Positions 16,917-24,983 of a stretch of DNA of 64,000 nucleotides are shown here, one piece after another. Made by a program: the position numbers and the translations under genes. The first letter of the stretch is position 1. Each line of letters starts with the position of its first letter. The notes under the pieces were generated by a model. The model had not been told where the DNA came from. It searched no databases and saw only the letters and a list, made by a program, of their open reading frames with translations. Origin of the DNA: an uncultured Muribaculaceae bacterium (GTDB lineage: Bacteria; Bacteroidota; Bacteroidia; Bacteroidales; Muribaculaceae); assembly GCA_910579995.1 (NCBI GenBank), contig CAJTWH010000019.1, positions 1 through 64,000 on the forward strand, given 5' to 3'.

Positions 16917-17167
16917 AGGCCCATTGATTTTTCCATTGATTCAATGGAAGTTAGGTCAAGTGGCGTGGAATTTCTGAGAATACCGCTTTCGGCTTCCTGC
17001 ATTGCTGCCATAGTCTCGGCATTGGGCTGATGGGCGGCGGCGTCGAGAAGAAGTGTCTCTACATAGTTGTTGAGGCTGCGGTTTTCTCTTTTTGCCAATT
17101 GCTTGAGCCTTTCGATAAGATCGACCGGCAGGCGAAAACTCTGATTTCTTTTTAATGCTATATCCAT
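16913..17167 (-). CDS. Ribbon-helix-helix antitoxin of the YafQ module
   Basis: This 84-residue antitoxin has an N-terminal ribbon-helix-helix DNA-binding segment (QSFRLPVDLIERLKQLAKRE, then SLNNYVETLLLDA, about residues 9-45) and an acidic C-terminal tail that should wrap the toxin. It precedes the toxin gene, as usual, and the two overlap by four bases. It probably represses its own promoter; a palindrome suited as operator overlaps the -33 region at 17215-17225. Confidence 0.85.
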   Translation of the reverse strand: MDIALKRNQSFRLPVDLIERLKQLAKRENRSLNNYVETLLLDAAAHQPNAETMAAMQEAESGILRNSTPLDLTSIESMEKSMGL

Positions 17168-17187
17168 AGTTGTAATATTTTATAATG

Positions 17188-17225
17188 CAAAGTTAATATA
17201 AATGTATTACAATAACAATAATTGT
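17188..17225 (-). promoter_or_regulatory. Promoter and operator of the YafQ module
   Basis: On the minus strand TAACTTTG (17188-17195) stands 19 bases from TTGT (17215-17218). The perfect palindrome ACAATAATTGT at 17215-17225 overlaps the upstream box and is a plausible antitoxin operator. Confidence 0.55.
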
Positions 17226-17247
17226 GAGGTGTATGTTTTTTATTTCC

Positions 17248-17281
17248 TTTGCTGAAAATTCAAAAATTAGGCTTATCTTTG
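17248..17281 (+). promoter_or_regulatory. Promoter of the response regulator
   Basis: TTTG at 17248-17251 and TATCTTTG at 17274-17281, with a slightly long 22-base spacer. The G of the box is only five bases before the ATG at 17286, so the transcript may be leaderless. Confidence 0.55.
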
Positions 17282-17285
17282 TAGT

Positions 17286-18614
17286 ATGATTCTGATAGTA
17301 GACGATGATTCGGCTGTGAGGCTTTCGCTGCGTATATTGCTGCGGCGTCAAGGCTATGAGACCTGTGAGGCTTCATCGCCTGAGGAGGCTGTGGCTCTTG
17401 TGCGCTCTACGGCGGTAGACCTCGTGCTGCTCGATATGAACTATTCGCGCAAGACGAGCGGCGAGGAGGGGCTGATATTGTTGCGTCAGATCAAAATCTT
17501 CCGCCCTGAGGCGCAGGTGATACTCATGACGGCATGGGGCAGTATTCCCTTGGCTGTGGAAGGTATTCATGCAGGAGCTTTCGATTTTATCACCAAGCCG
17601 TGGGACAACCAAATGTTGCTCGGCCGCATAAAGGTGGCTCTTGAGCTTAATTCCGACGCCGTAGAGGCCTCGGATTCAGAGCCTTTCGACCGCTCGCTCA
17701 TCATCGGGCGCTCCCCTGCCCTGCTCAATGTTCTCGACACTGTCAAGCGCATAGCCGCCACCGACGCTCCCGTGCTTATAATGGGCGAGAACGGCACCGG
17801 CAAGGAGCTCATTGCCGAGACTATACACCGCAACTCTCTGCGGCGCGCCAAGGGCATGGTGAAGGTGAATTTAGGAGGCATATCGTCGTCGCTCTTCGAG
17901 AGCGAGATGTTCGGCCACCGCAAGGGTGCTTTTACCGGGGCTGTGGCCGATCGTGCGGGGCGCTTCGCTCTTGCCGACGGAGGCACTATCTTTCTTGACG
18001 AGATAGGCGAGCTCGACCTCAACTGTCAGGTCAAGCTGCTGCGCGTGCTTCAGGAGCATACCTACGAAATGCTCGGAGACTCGACTCCACGACGTACCGA
18101 CTTCCGCGCCGTCTGCGCCACCAATGCCGACCTGCCGTCGATGGTGGCCGACAAGACATTCCGCGAGGATCTCTATTACCGCATAAATCTCATCACGGTG
18201 ACATTGCCGCCTCTGCGCGACCGCAGCGAGGATATCCCGCTGCTTGTTGACCATTTTGTGACTCTTCACTGCCGCGATAATCACCGCGAGACGCCGCATA
18301 TCGACGCTTCTGCCATCGAATTTCTCAAGACACTCCCCTATCCCGGCAATATACGCGAGCTTAAGAACCTGATAGAGCGCACTTTGTTTGTGACTCCCGG
18401 TGCGGAGGTGACTGCGGCCGACTTCAAGGGGCAATACAGCGGCCCTGCGTCGAGCCCGCGCGCGTCGGCAACGAGTCTGGAGAGCAAGGAGCGCACGGCC
18501 ATAGAGCAGGCTCTGGCACAGTCGGGCGGCAACTATACCCGCGCTGCCGGATTGCTCGGCATAAGCCGTCAGGCACTCTACCGCCGCATTGAGAAGTATA
18601 ATATCAAGATATGA
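17286..18614 (+). CDS. Sigma-54-dependent response regulator (NtrC family)
   Basis: This 442-residue transcription activator has a receiver domain (1-120) with phospho-acceptor Asp50 in VLLDMN, an AAA+ domain (about 135-375) with Walker A GENGTGKE (167-174), the sigma-54 contact loop GAFTGA (214-219), Walker B and arginine fingers, and a Fis-type helix-turn-helix at the C terminus (NYTRAAGLLGISRQALYRRI). All key residues are present. The kinase gene overlaps its stop by four bases. Likely targets include the export operon upstream (candidate -24/-12 site at 10442-10458), though that link is inference. Confidence 0.94.
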   Translation: MILIVDDDSAVRLSLRILLRRQGYETCEASSPEEAVALVRSTAVDLVLLDMNYSRKTSGEEGLILLRQIKIFRPEAQVILMTAWGSIPLAVEGIHAGAFDFITKPWDNQMLLGRIKVALELNSDAVEASDSEPFDRSLIIGRSPALLNVLDTVKRIAATDAPVLIMGENGTGKELIAETIHRNSLRRAKGMVKVNLGGISSSLFESEMFGHRKGAFTGAVADRAGRFALADGGTIFLDEIGELDLNCQVKLLRVLQEHTYEMLGDSTPRRTDFRAVCATNADLPSMVADKTFREDLYYRINLITVTLPPLRDRSEDIPLLVDHFVTLHCRDNHRETPHIDASAIEFLKTLPYPGNIRELKNLIERTLFVTPGAEVTAADFKGQYSGPASSPRASATSLESKERTAIEQALAQSGGNYTRAAGLLGISRQALYRRIEKYNIKI

Positions 18615-19867
18615 GGATAAGCCTGATATTCGGTATCATATTGCTGCTGCTGATATGCTCGGCGATAACATCGTTCGACAGCTATGTGGGTCTGGCGGCC
18701 ACCTTGCTTGCGATTGTCCTTCTTGTGGTTTTCTACCGCTCGGTGCTCAAGCCCATACGCAGTATCACCAACGGAGCCGAATTGCTCAGGGCACAGGATT
18801 TCAGCAGCCGCCTCGCGCATGTCAATCAATATGAGGCCGATAAAATCATAGATATGTTCAACTCTATGATGACGGCCTTGAAAAACGAGCGGCTCGCGCT
18901 TCTGGAGCAGAATCATTTTCTATCTCTTATTACGGAGGTGTCACCCATGGGCATATTCACCCTTGATGACAACGGCAGGATACAGACAGCCAACAAGGCC
19001 GCGGCGCAATACCTCGGTTTCGCCGATTCTGAGGCGATTACGGGCTTTGATATAAAAAGTATCGACTCGCAGCTCGCGGGCGCTCTGACGGCCCTTAAAC
19101 AAGGCGAGAGCGATACTGTGAGGCTAAATGACTCGATGATATACCGCTGCTCCCGCCTGCAGTATATGGACAATGGCTACGCCCATCCTTTTCTGCTCAT
19201 AGAAAAGCTCACCGACGAGGTGATGAAGGCTGAGAAGAAAAGTTATGAGAAGGTGATACGTGTGATAGCGCACGAGGTGAACAATTCGATGGCGGGTGTC
19301 AACTCGCTGCTGTCTACCACGGCGCAGTTTGCCGCCGACCCGGAGACGGCTGAGGTGCTCGGTATTTGCGAGGAGCGCTGCCGGGCTCTGAGCTCGTTTA
19401 TCACATCGCTGTCGGCAGTGGTGAAGATACCCGACGCCTGCCCTACCCTGCTGTCGCTCAATGATTTGCTTGAACGGAGCCGCGTTATTCTCGAAAGCCT
19501 CTGCACGGGGCGCGACATAAAGATTACCTATAGTCTTTGCCCCGGCGTGCTGCCTGTGAATGTAGACTCGGTGCTTTTCGAGCAGGTGCTCATCAACATA
19601 GTCAAGAATTCGGCAGAGAGCATAGGCTCGGGCCCCGGGGAAATCAATATCGCCACGGAATATCCGGCTACGCTTGTCATCTCCGACAATGGCGCCGGTA
19701 TAAGCAGCGAGGCTGCCGACAAGCTGTTCAGCCCGTTTTTCTCGACCAAGACCGACGGCCACGGCATAGGCCTGATGTTTATCAGCGAGGTGCTCCACAA
19801 GCATGCCTGCCGCTTCCGCCTCGCCACCGACGCCGACGGAATCACCCGCTTTACAATCAGATTCTGA
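18611..19867 (+). CDS. Sensor histidine kinase, partner of the NtrC-type regulator
   Basis: This 418-residue membrane kinase has two close N-terminal helices (about 3-20 and 26-45) with almost no periplasmic loop, a HAMP-like linker, a PAS-like segment (about 100-200), the phosphorylation motif AHEVNNS with His221, and an ATPase domain with NIVKNSAES, SDNGAGIS and TDGHGIGL. The lack of a sizeable periplasmic sensor suggests it senses membrane or cytoplasmic cues. It overlaps the regulator by four bases and, at its far end, converges with the HTH antitoxin gene, overlapping it by 11 bases. Confidence 0.93.
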   Translation: MRISLIFGIILLLLICSAITSFDSYVGLAATLLAIVLLVVFYRSVLKPIRSITNGAELLRAQDFSSRLAHVNQYEADKIIDMFNSMMTALKNERLALLEQNHFLSLITEVSPMGIFTLDDNGRIQTANKAAAQYLGFADSEAITGFDIKSIDSQLAGALTALKQGESDTVRLNDSMIYRCSRLQYMDNGYAHPFLLIEKLTDEVMKAEKKSYEKVIRVIAHEVNNSMAGVNSLLSTTAQFAADPETAEVLGICEERCRALSSFITSLSAVVKIPDACPTLLSLNDLLERSRVILESLCTGRDIKITYSLCPGVLPVNVDSVLFEQVLINIVKNSAESIGSGPGEINIATEYPATLVISDNGAGISSEAADKLFSPFFSTKTDGHGIGLMFISEVLHKHACRFRLATDADGITRFTIRF

Positions 19868-20120
19868 CTACGGGGACTCCAAAAAAGGTGGAAAGCAAAG
19901 CAAGAGTTTTAAGAGTGAAGTTATGTTGCCCGCTTAGCCATTTTGTAACTTCACACGGTCGTTTTCCAATAGCCCGCGCAAATTCAGTCTTGGATAGACC
20001 TTTTTGTGTCATAAGGTCAAAAATCCGATTGGAAACAGCAATCTGCATTTCTACTTCTTTGTGAATTTCTTCCGGTATAGAAGCCACAATTTGGTTGTAT
20101 TGTTCAAAAGCTGTTTTCAT
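19857..20120 (-). CDS. XRE-family HTH antitoxin
   Basis: This 87-residue protein carries a Cro/C1-type helix-turn-helix (about 38-80: MTQKGLSKTEFARAIGKRP, then VTKWLSGQHNFTLKTLALL). It lies directly after a RelE-like gene with a four-base overlap, the reverse order of most modules but usual for HigBA-type pairs, where the toxin comes first. It would neutralise the toxin and repress the operon. Its last 11 bases overlap the end of the kinase gene on the other strand. Confidence 0.83.
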   Translation of the reverse strand: MKTAFEQYNQIVASIPEEIHKEVEMQIAVSNRIFDLMTQKGLSKTEFARAIGKRPCEVTKWLSGQHNFTLKTLALLSTFFGVPVVRI

Positions 20121-20593
20121 ACGTCGAAAGTATTATCTGTTACAATTTCGTTTTCTGAAATAGTGATTGTACCTTCCTTTACTCCTTGTCGGATGAGTTT
20201 GTCAAAATTCTGAAGAGTGACTACAAAACCCCTTAGTTCATCATCTTCATCGTATGTACGTGTTTTCTTTATACCGCCATTTCCAAGAATCAGTATACTG
20301 TCGGAAAGGCGCAAACAATATAGCCGCAAAGAAGACTTTACTACAGGAAGCGCGCAGACTCGGTCGTTCATTTTTCCTTCAGGTCGAAAAAAACGCTCTA
20401 AAGCTCCAAGATCGGCAATGCTTTCAACAAACTTGGCAATGCGCGCCAAATCTTCATTATAGGTAGCGTCGTCTTTGAAACGATTATAGAAACGTAGATA
20501 TTCGCCTTTATCTTCAGTGATGAACTGAATGGTATAAAGGGTGCAATTTCGGTCTTTGTTTAATTGTATTAATTCTGCCTCACTCATATTCAT
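20117..20593 (-). CDS. HigB/RelE-like toxin of a second TA module
   Basis: This 158-residue protein is longer than classic RelE toxins, but a paired XRE gene, the overlap, and features such as VVKSSLRLYCLRLSDSILILGNGGIKKTRTY suggest a RelE/HigB-superfamily ribonuclease toxin of the type with a long N-terminal extension. A minus-strand TATCTTTG box at 20607-20614 lies just before its start. The codon at 20587 (MSEAEL) is an alternative start. Catalytic residues cannot be assigned with confidence by eye, so the toxin call rests partly on context. Confidence 0.65.
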   Translation of the reverse strand: MNMSEAELIQLNKDRNCTLYTIQFITEDKGEYLRFYNRFKDDATYNEDLARIAKFVESIADLGALERFFRPEGKMNDRVCALPVVKSSLRLYCLRLSDSILILGNGGIKKTRTYDEDDELRGFVVTLQNFDKLIRQGVKEGTITISENEIVTDNTFDV

Positions 20594-20938
20594 GATATTA
20601 CAACGGCAAAGATATAAAAAAGTTTTTATTTATAAGTAAAATTTTTGACAAAATAAAAACAGAGCTGTCATCACGACGCCCTGTTTCTAATACACAATTA
20701 TCTATAAAACAACTATTTAATGTCCATGATGTTTTATTGTCATTCACTTTCATCTTTGTTAGTGTGTCTATCGCGACATCACATCGCGAATAAATGGTAA
20801 AAAGCACAAAACCATAAAGCAAGAACGCTATCTTGCCAAAAACTGCTCTTTACTATTTACGATTGCAAAGTTATGAAATTTAGAATGACCATCAAAACAA
20901 TATTATGTTAAAATTTCTAAAACTACGTTTGGAATTAT
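20594..20938. other. Intergenic, no gene seen
   Basis: AT-rich, 345 bases. It contains the minus-strand -7 box of the TA module (20607-20614). The short open frames in it look random, and no clear terminator for nadB was found. Confidence 0.5.
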
Positions 20939-22531
20939 TTAACATTTGTTTGTATCTGCTTGATTATGTGGAGGATAGTCTATGGTGTAGTGCAGGCCGC
21001 GCGATTCGCGACGTTCTTTGGCCTGACGCATAATGAGATATCCTACATTTATGATATTGCGCAGCTCGCAGATCTCGCGGGAGGCTTTGGAGCTCTTGAA
21101 GAGTCGCTCGGTCTCTTCGTAGAGTATGTCGAGGCGGTTCCAAGCTCGGTCGAGGCGGAGGTTGGAGCGCACGATACCTACATATACGCCCATGATCTGG
21201 TTGACCTCTCGTATGCTCTGTGTGATGAGCACCATTTCTTCGTTGTGGCTTGTGCCCTCGTCGTTCCAAGCGGGCACGTCGGTGCGCAGATTTACATGCG
21301 GCATTTCTTTGGCGGCATGGCGGGCTGCTGCGTCGGCATATACTACGGCTTCAATCAAAGAGTTGGAGGCCAGACGGTTGCCGCCGTGCAGGCCTGTGCA
21401 CGAACATTCGCCGAGGGCGTAGAGGTGGCGTATCGACGACTCTCCGTTGAGGTCCACGCGTATGCCGCCGCAGAGGTAGTGGGCAGCGGGAGCCACGGGG
21501 ATGTAGTCTTTGGTGATATCAATGCCCAGCGAGAGGCATTTGGCATAGATATTGGGGAAATGGCGCTTTGTCTCCTCGGGGTCTTTGTGGGTTACGTCGA
21601 GATATACATGGTCGTCGCCGTAGAGCTTCATCTCCGAGTCGATGGCGCGTGCCACGATGTCGCGGGGCGCAAGGGAGAGGCGCGGGTCGTATTTGTGCAT
21701 GAACTCCTCGCCCTTGAGATTGCGCAGCACGGCGCCGTAGCCACGCATGGCCTCGGTGATGAGGAATGAGGGGCGGTCGCCGGGGTGGAAGAGGGCAGTG
21801 GGGTGGAATTGGATAAACTCCATGTCGCTCACTGTGCCCTTGGCGCGGTATACCATGGCAATGCCGTCGCCGGTGGCCACGAGGGGGTTGGTAGTAGTCT
21901 GATATACAGCACCTACGCCGCCGGTAGCCATCACGGTGATTTTCGACAGGAAAGTGTCTACCTGTCCCGAAGCGACGTCGAGCACGTAGGCTCCGTAGCA
22001 GGTGATATCGGGGGTGCGGCGGGTGACAATCTTGCCAAGATGGTGCTGGGTGATGATCTCGATTGCGAAATGATTTTCGTAGATGTCGATGTAAGGATTA
22101 GCCTTGACGGCCTCTATGAGGCTCTGCTGAATCTCGAAGCCGGTATTGTCGGCATGATGAAGAATACGGAATTCGCTGTGTCCGCCCTCGCGGTGGAGGT
22201 CGTAGTCGCCATTCTCATTCTTGTCGAAGTCCACGCCCCAGCCTACGAGCTGGCGTATCTGCTCGGGAGCGCCTTTCACCACCTTTTCCACGGCCTTAGG
22301 GTCGCTGAGCCAGTCGCCGGCCACCATGGTGTCGTGGATATGTTTGTCGAAATCGTCAACCTCAAGATTGGTCACCGAGGCAACGCCGCCTTGGGCAAGC
22401 GCCGTATTGGCCTCGTCGAGAGTCGTTTTGCACACCAGTGCCACACGTGCCTCCTTGCCGGCCACTTTAAGGGCAAAACTCATGCCGGCGATACCCGAAC
22501 CTATCACAAGATAGTCGTATTCAAATGTCAT
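20939..22531 (-). CDS. nadB: L-aspartate oxidase
   Basis: This 530-residue flavoenzyme oxidises L-aspartate to iminoaspartate, the first step of de novo NAD synthesis. It has the FAD-binding GSGIAGMSFALK motif near residues 12-23, TALAQGGVASV, the substrate loop REGGHSEFRILHHADNTG, HYLCGGIRVD, and GLHGGNRLASNSLIEAVVY before the helical C-terminal domain. Full length and intact. nadA and nadC are not adjacent. It has its own promoter and is the only gene of the pathway in the window. Confidence 0.96.
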   Translation of the reverse strand: MTFEYDYLVIGSGIAGMSFALKVAGKEARVALVCKTTLDEANTALAQGGVASVTNLEVDDFDKHIHDTMVAGDWLSDPKAVEKVVKGAPEQIRQLVGWGVDFDKNENGDYDLHREGGHSEFRILHHADNTGFEIQQSLIEAVKANPYIDIYENHFAIEIITQHHLGKIVTRRTPDITCYGAYVLDVASGQVDTFLSKITVMATGGVGAVYQTTTNPLVATGDGIAMVYRAKGTVSDMEFIQFHPTALFHPGDRPSFLITEAMRGYGAVLRNLKGEEFMHKYDPRLSLAPRDIVARAIDSEMKLYGDDHVYLDVTHKDPEETKRHFPNIYAKCLSLGIDITKDYIPVAPAAHYLCGGIRVDLNGESSIRHLYALGECSCTGLHGGNRLASNSLIEAVVYADAAARHAAKEMPHVNLRTDVPAWNDEGTSHNEEMVLITQSIREVNQIMGVYVGIVRSNLRLDRAWNRLDILYEETERLFKSSKASREICELRNIINVGYLIMRQAKERRESRGLHYTIDYPPHNQADTNKC

Positions 22532-22555
22532 TTCCTTTTGATTTTAAGGTCGCTG

Positions 22556-22586
22556 CAAAGTTAAGTAAAAATTCGCTGAGTGCAAA
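22556..22586 (-). promoter_or_regulatory. Promoter of nadB
   Basis: Minus-strand TTTG (22583-22586) and TAACTTTG (22556-22563) with a 19-base spacer, 25 bases before the start codon. Confidence 0.75.
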
Positions 22587-22613
22587 ATTTTTTAAAGGCA
22601 AGGGGATGGTGTT

Positions 22614-22793
22614 TCAGATGTTGATGATGAGAATCATGATTATGGTTACGATAGCCAGCAGGAGCAGCTGCACCTTTACAGCGCCGGTCTCCCGGCGGAT
22701 AATGGCCATGACAAGCCGCCATATCATCACACCGTAGCAATATATAATGATTGAAAGCTCAAAAAAATCGAGGTTGTATGCGGCTAAGTCCAT
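22614..22793 (-). CDS. Small membrane protein at the end of the RiPP operon
   Basis: This predicted 59-residue protein starts at 22793 (MDLAAYNLDFF) and has two hydrophobic segments (about 11-29 and 38-57) around a basic RRETGAVK loop. It follows the peptidase/ABC transporter gene by 25 bases on the same strand, so it may be the last gene of the RiPP operon, for example an immunity or accessory membrane protein. I do not recognise the family. Small size makes the call uncertain, but the two-helix pattern with a positive loop is not what random sequence usually gives. Confidence 0.5.
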   Translation of the reverse strand: MDLAAYNLDFFELSIIIYCYGVMIWRLVMAIIRRETGAVKVQLLLLAIVTIIMILIINI

Positions 22794-22818
22794 GGTGGTG
22801 AAGTTACAAAAATTTTTA

Positions 22819-24981
22819 TCACACTGAGAGTTGCAGCTGATTTTTGACAAGTTGCCAATATTCGCCTTTGCGCACGGTGAGTTCGGTGTGGTTGCCGGTC
22901 TCGGCTATGCGGCCATCTTTTATGAATACTATTTTATCGGCGTTCTGCACGGTGCTGAGCCTGTGGGCTGCGATTACGATAGTGCGGCCTTTACCGAAAG
23001 CGTTTATGCTTATGCTGCGCTCATTGTTGGCGTCGAGCGACGATGTGGCTTCATCGAGAAATAGTATATCAGGATTCTTGTATAAAGCCCTCGCTATCAT
23101 GAGGCGTTGCTTCTGTCCTCCGCTCATCTCAATGCCCGCCACACCTATGCGCGTGTTTATGCCCATCGGCAGGGTTTTTATGTATTCCCCGAGCCCGACG
23201 GTTTCCAATATATCGACAGCTTTGGCGACGTCGGGTTTTTCTTCCGACATCGATATATTTTCTATTATCGAGCCGGAGAAAATCTTAGCTTCCTGCATTA
23301 CCACTCCGCAATGGCTGAGCCAGTTGCTGTTGTCGATATCCCTCACATCGTGGCCGCTGAGGGTGAGCGTGCCTTTCTGCGGTATGTAGAAGCCCAACAT
23401 CAGCTTGATCAAAGTCGATTTGCCGCAACCGCTTTCTCCGACAAGGGCAGTGACCTTGCCTTTTTCGATTGTGAGGTTGAAATCTTTGATAACAAAAGGC
23501 GAGCCGGCGCCGGCATATTTAAACCATACATTGCGGAGCTCTATAGTGGGGGTGGAGAAACGGCGGTTGCCGCGGACGTCGGTGTCGTCGTTGATCACGT
23601 CGTCGATACGCTGAAAAGAGAGCAGGGCACTCTGGAGCGAGCTTATCGACGAGCTCAGGGTGTTGAAAGGCTGCGCCAGCCGCCCGGTGATGTAGCCCAA
23701 GGTCATCATGGTGCCCAGTGTCATCTCTCCGTTGATTACCAAAAGAGCGGCGATACCGGTGACTGTCAAGTCTTTGAGGCGGACAATAATATTCTGTCCG
23801 CCGCCCTGCGCCATATTCACGAGCGACGAAGTAAAGCTAATGCGGTTGATGGTGTCTTGCGTCTCTTTCCATTTGCCGATACGTGCTTTTTCGGCATTGT
23901 TTACCTTGAGGTCGGCCATGCCGTTGGTAAGTTCGTAGGCATGGTTGCGGTTTTCGGCCATATTGGTGAAGAGGGCATAGTCGATGGTCTTGCGTTTGTT
24001 GAGAAAAGCCGTGCTCCACAGTATCTCCATTGCCGACATGGCGATAAACAGCATGAATATCAGCGGACTGTAATGGAAGAGCAAGGTCGAGAATACCACT
24101 AAGGAGAGAATCATTATCACCATTGAGTTGGGAAAGGTGAGCAGGAAATCTTTAATGCGCGAGTGGTCATTTATTTTCTGCACGAAGTCGGAGCTTACCT
24201 TGCGGTCGAAAAACGACAGAGGAAACCGGGCAAGACGCTCGAGAAAGCTTGTCACCATGTCGCGGTGAATCTTCAGTCCGGCCTTGGTGAGGATAAGATC
24301 CATGATGTTGGAGGCTACCAACCCGCCGGCGGCTATTGCCAATTGACCTAAAAGCAGGAGAACCACAAGGTTGATATCGCGCATGCCTATACCCTCGTCT
24401 ACAGTCTTTTTCAGCAATATGGGTACAATGAAATCCGCCGCCATTATCGCGAGGGTGATGATAAGGGCGTAGGCGAATTTGCTGCGGTGATTCTTGAAAA
24501 ACTCTCTGAGGTAGCGGAAGAAATCTATAAGGCTGTTGTCGCGCTCATAGTGGCGGGTGTGGAATTCATCGGTAGGGTCGGAAAGCACTGCAAGGCCGGA
24601 GACGTCGCCCGGAGCTATCCAATATTTTATGAAATCATCGTGATTGTAGCGCATTTTGCCCTCGGCAGGGTCGGCGATGTAGTACCTTTTTCTGCGGCTG
24701 TCGTATTTATAGAGCACCACAAAATGGCGTTGCTGCCAATAGAGTATCGCCGGCAGGGGCATGGCCGGTATATTTTCGGGGCCGGTCTTTACCGCCTTGG
24801 CCACCATGCCTATTGTCTCGAGGCATGAGGTCATGTCTTTTATCGACATACCGAGTCGGTTGAGGTCTGATATCGAATGAAGATATCTCAGAGGTATCTT
24901 CGCCCCGAAGTGGCGGGCCACCATGCGGATACATGTGAGCCCGCAGTCGGAGTGCTCGACCTGTCGGTAGCAGCGGAACAT
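22819..24981 (-). CDS. Peptidase-containing (C39) ABC exporter of the RiPP system
   Basis: This 720-residue exporter would cut the leader from a double-glycine precursor and export the peptide. The N-terminal C39 peptidase (1-135) has the catalytic Cys13 in HSDCGLTC, a histidine in RHFVVLYKYD and an aspartate in YIADPAEG. Six transmembrane helices (about 165-450) follow, then the ATPase domain with GESGCGKST, MSGGQKQRL and DILFLDEATSSLD. All catalytic residues are present. It starts two bases after the outer membrane barrel gene. No HlyD-type adaptor is encoded in the cluster. Confidence 0.94.
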   Translation of the reverse strand: MFRCYRQVEHSDCGLTCIRMVARHFGAKIPLRYLHSISDLNRLGMSIKDMTSCLETIGMVAKAVKTGPENIPAMPLPAILYWQQRHFVVLYKYDSRRKRYYIADPAEGKMRYNHDDFIKYWIAPGDVSGLAVLSDPTDEFHTRHYERDNSLIDFFRYLREFFKNHRSKFAYALIITLAIMAADFIVPILLKKTVDEGIGMRDINLVVLLLLGQLAIAAGGLVASNIMDLILTKAGLKIHRDMVTSFLERLARFPLSFFDRKVSSDFVQKINDHSRIKDFLLTFPNSMVIMILSLVVFSTLLFHYSPLIFMLFIAMSAMEILWSTAFLNKRKTIDYALFTNMAENRNHAYELTNGMADLKVNNAEKARIGKWKETQDTINRISFTSSLVNMAQGGGQNIIVRLKDLTVTGIAALLVINGEMTLGTMMTLGYITGRLAQPFNTLSSSISSLQSALLSFQRIDDVINDDTDVRGNRRFSTPTIELRNVWFKYAGAGSPFVIKDFNLTIEKGKVTALVGESGCGKSTLIKLMLGFYIPQKGTLTLSGHDVRDIDNSNWLSHCGVVMQEAKIFSGSIIENISMSEEKPDVAKAVDILETVGLGEYIKTLPMGINTRIGVAGIEMSGGQKQRLMIARALYKNPDILFLDEATSSLDANNERSISINAFGKGRTIVIAAHRLSTVQNADKIVFIKDGRIAETGNHTELTVRKGEYWQLVKNQLQLSV

Positions 24982-24983
24982 GG

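Noticed and set aside
20960..22564. Long plus-strand open frames opposite nadB
   Set aside because: They are antisense to a clear, intact enzyme gene and have low-complexity Val/Gly/His composition typical of shadow frames.
23107..24102. 331-residue plus-strand frame opposite the ABC exporter
   Set aside because: Antisense to an intact, motif-complete gene; no domain or signal recognisable.
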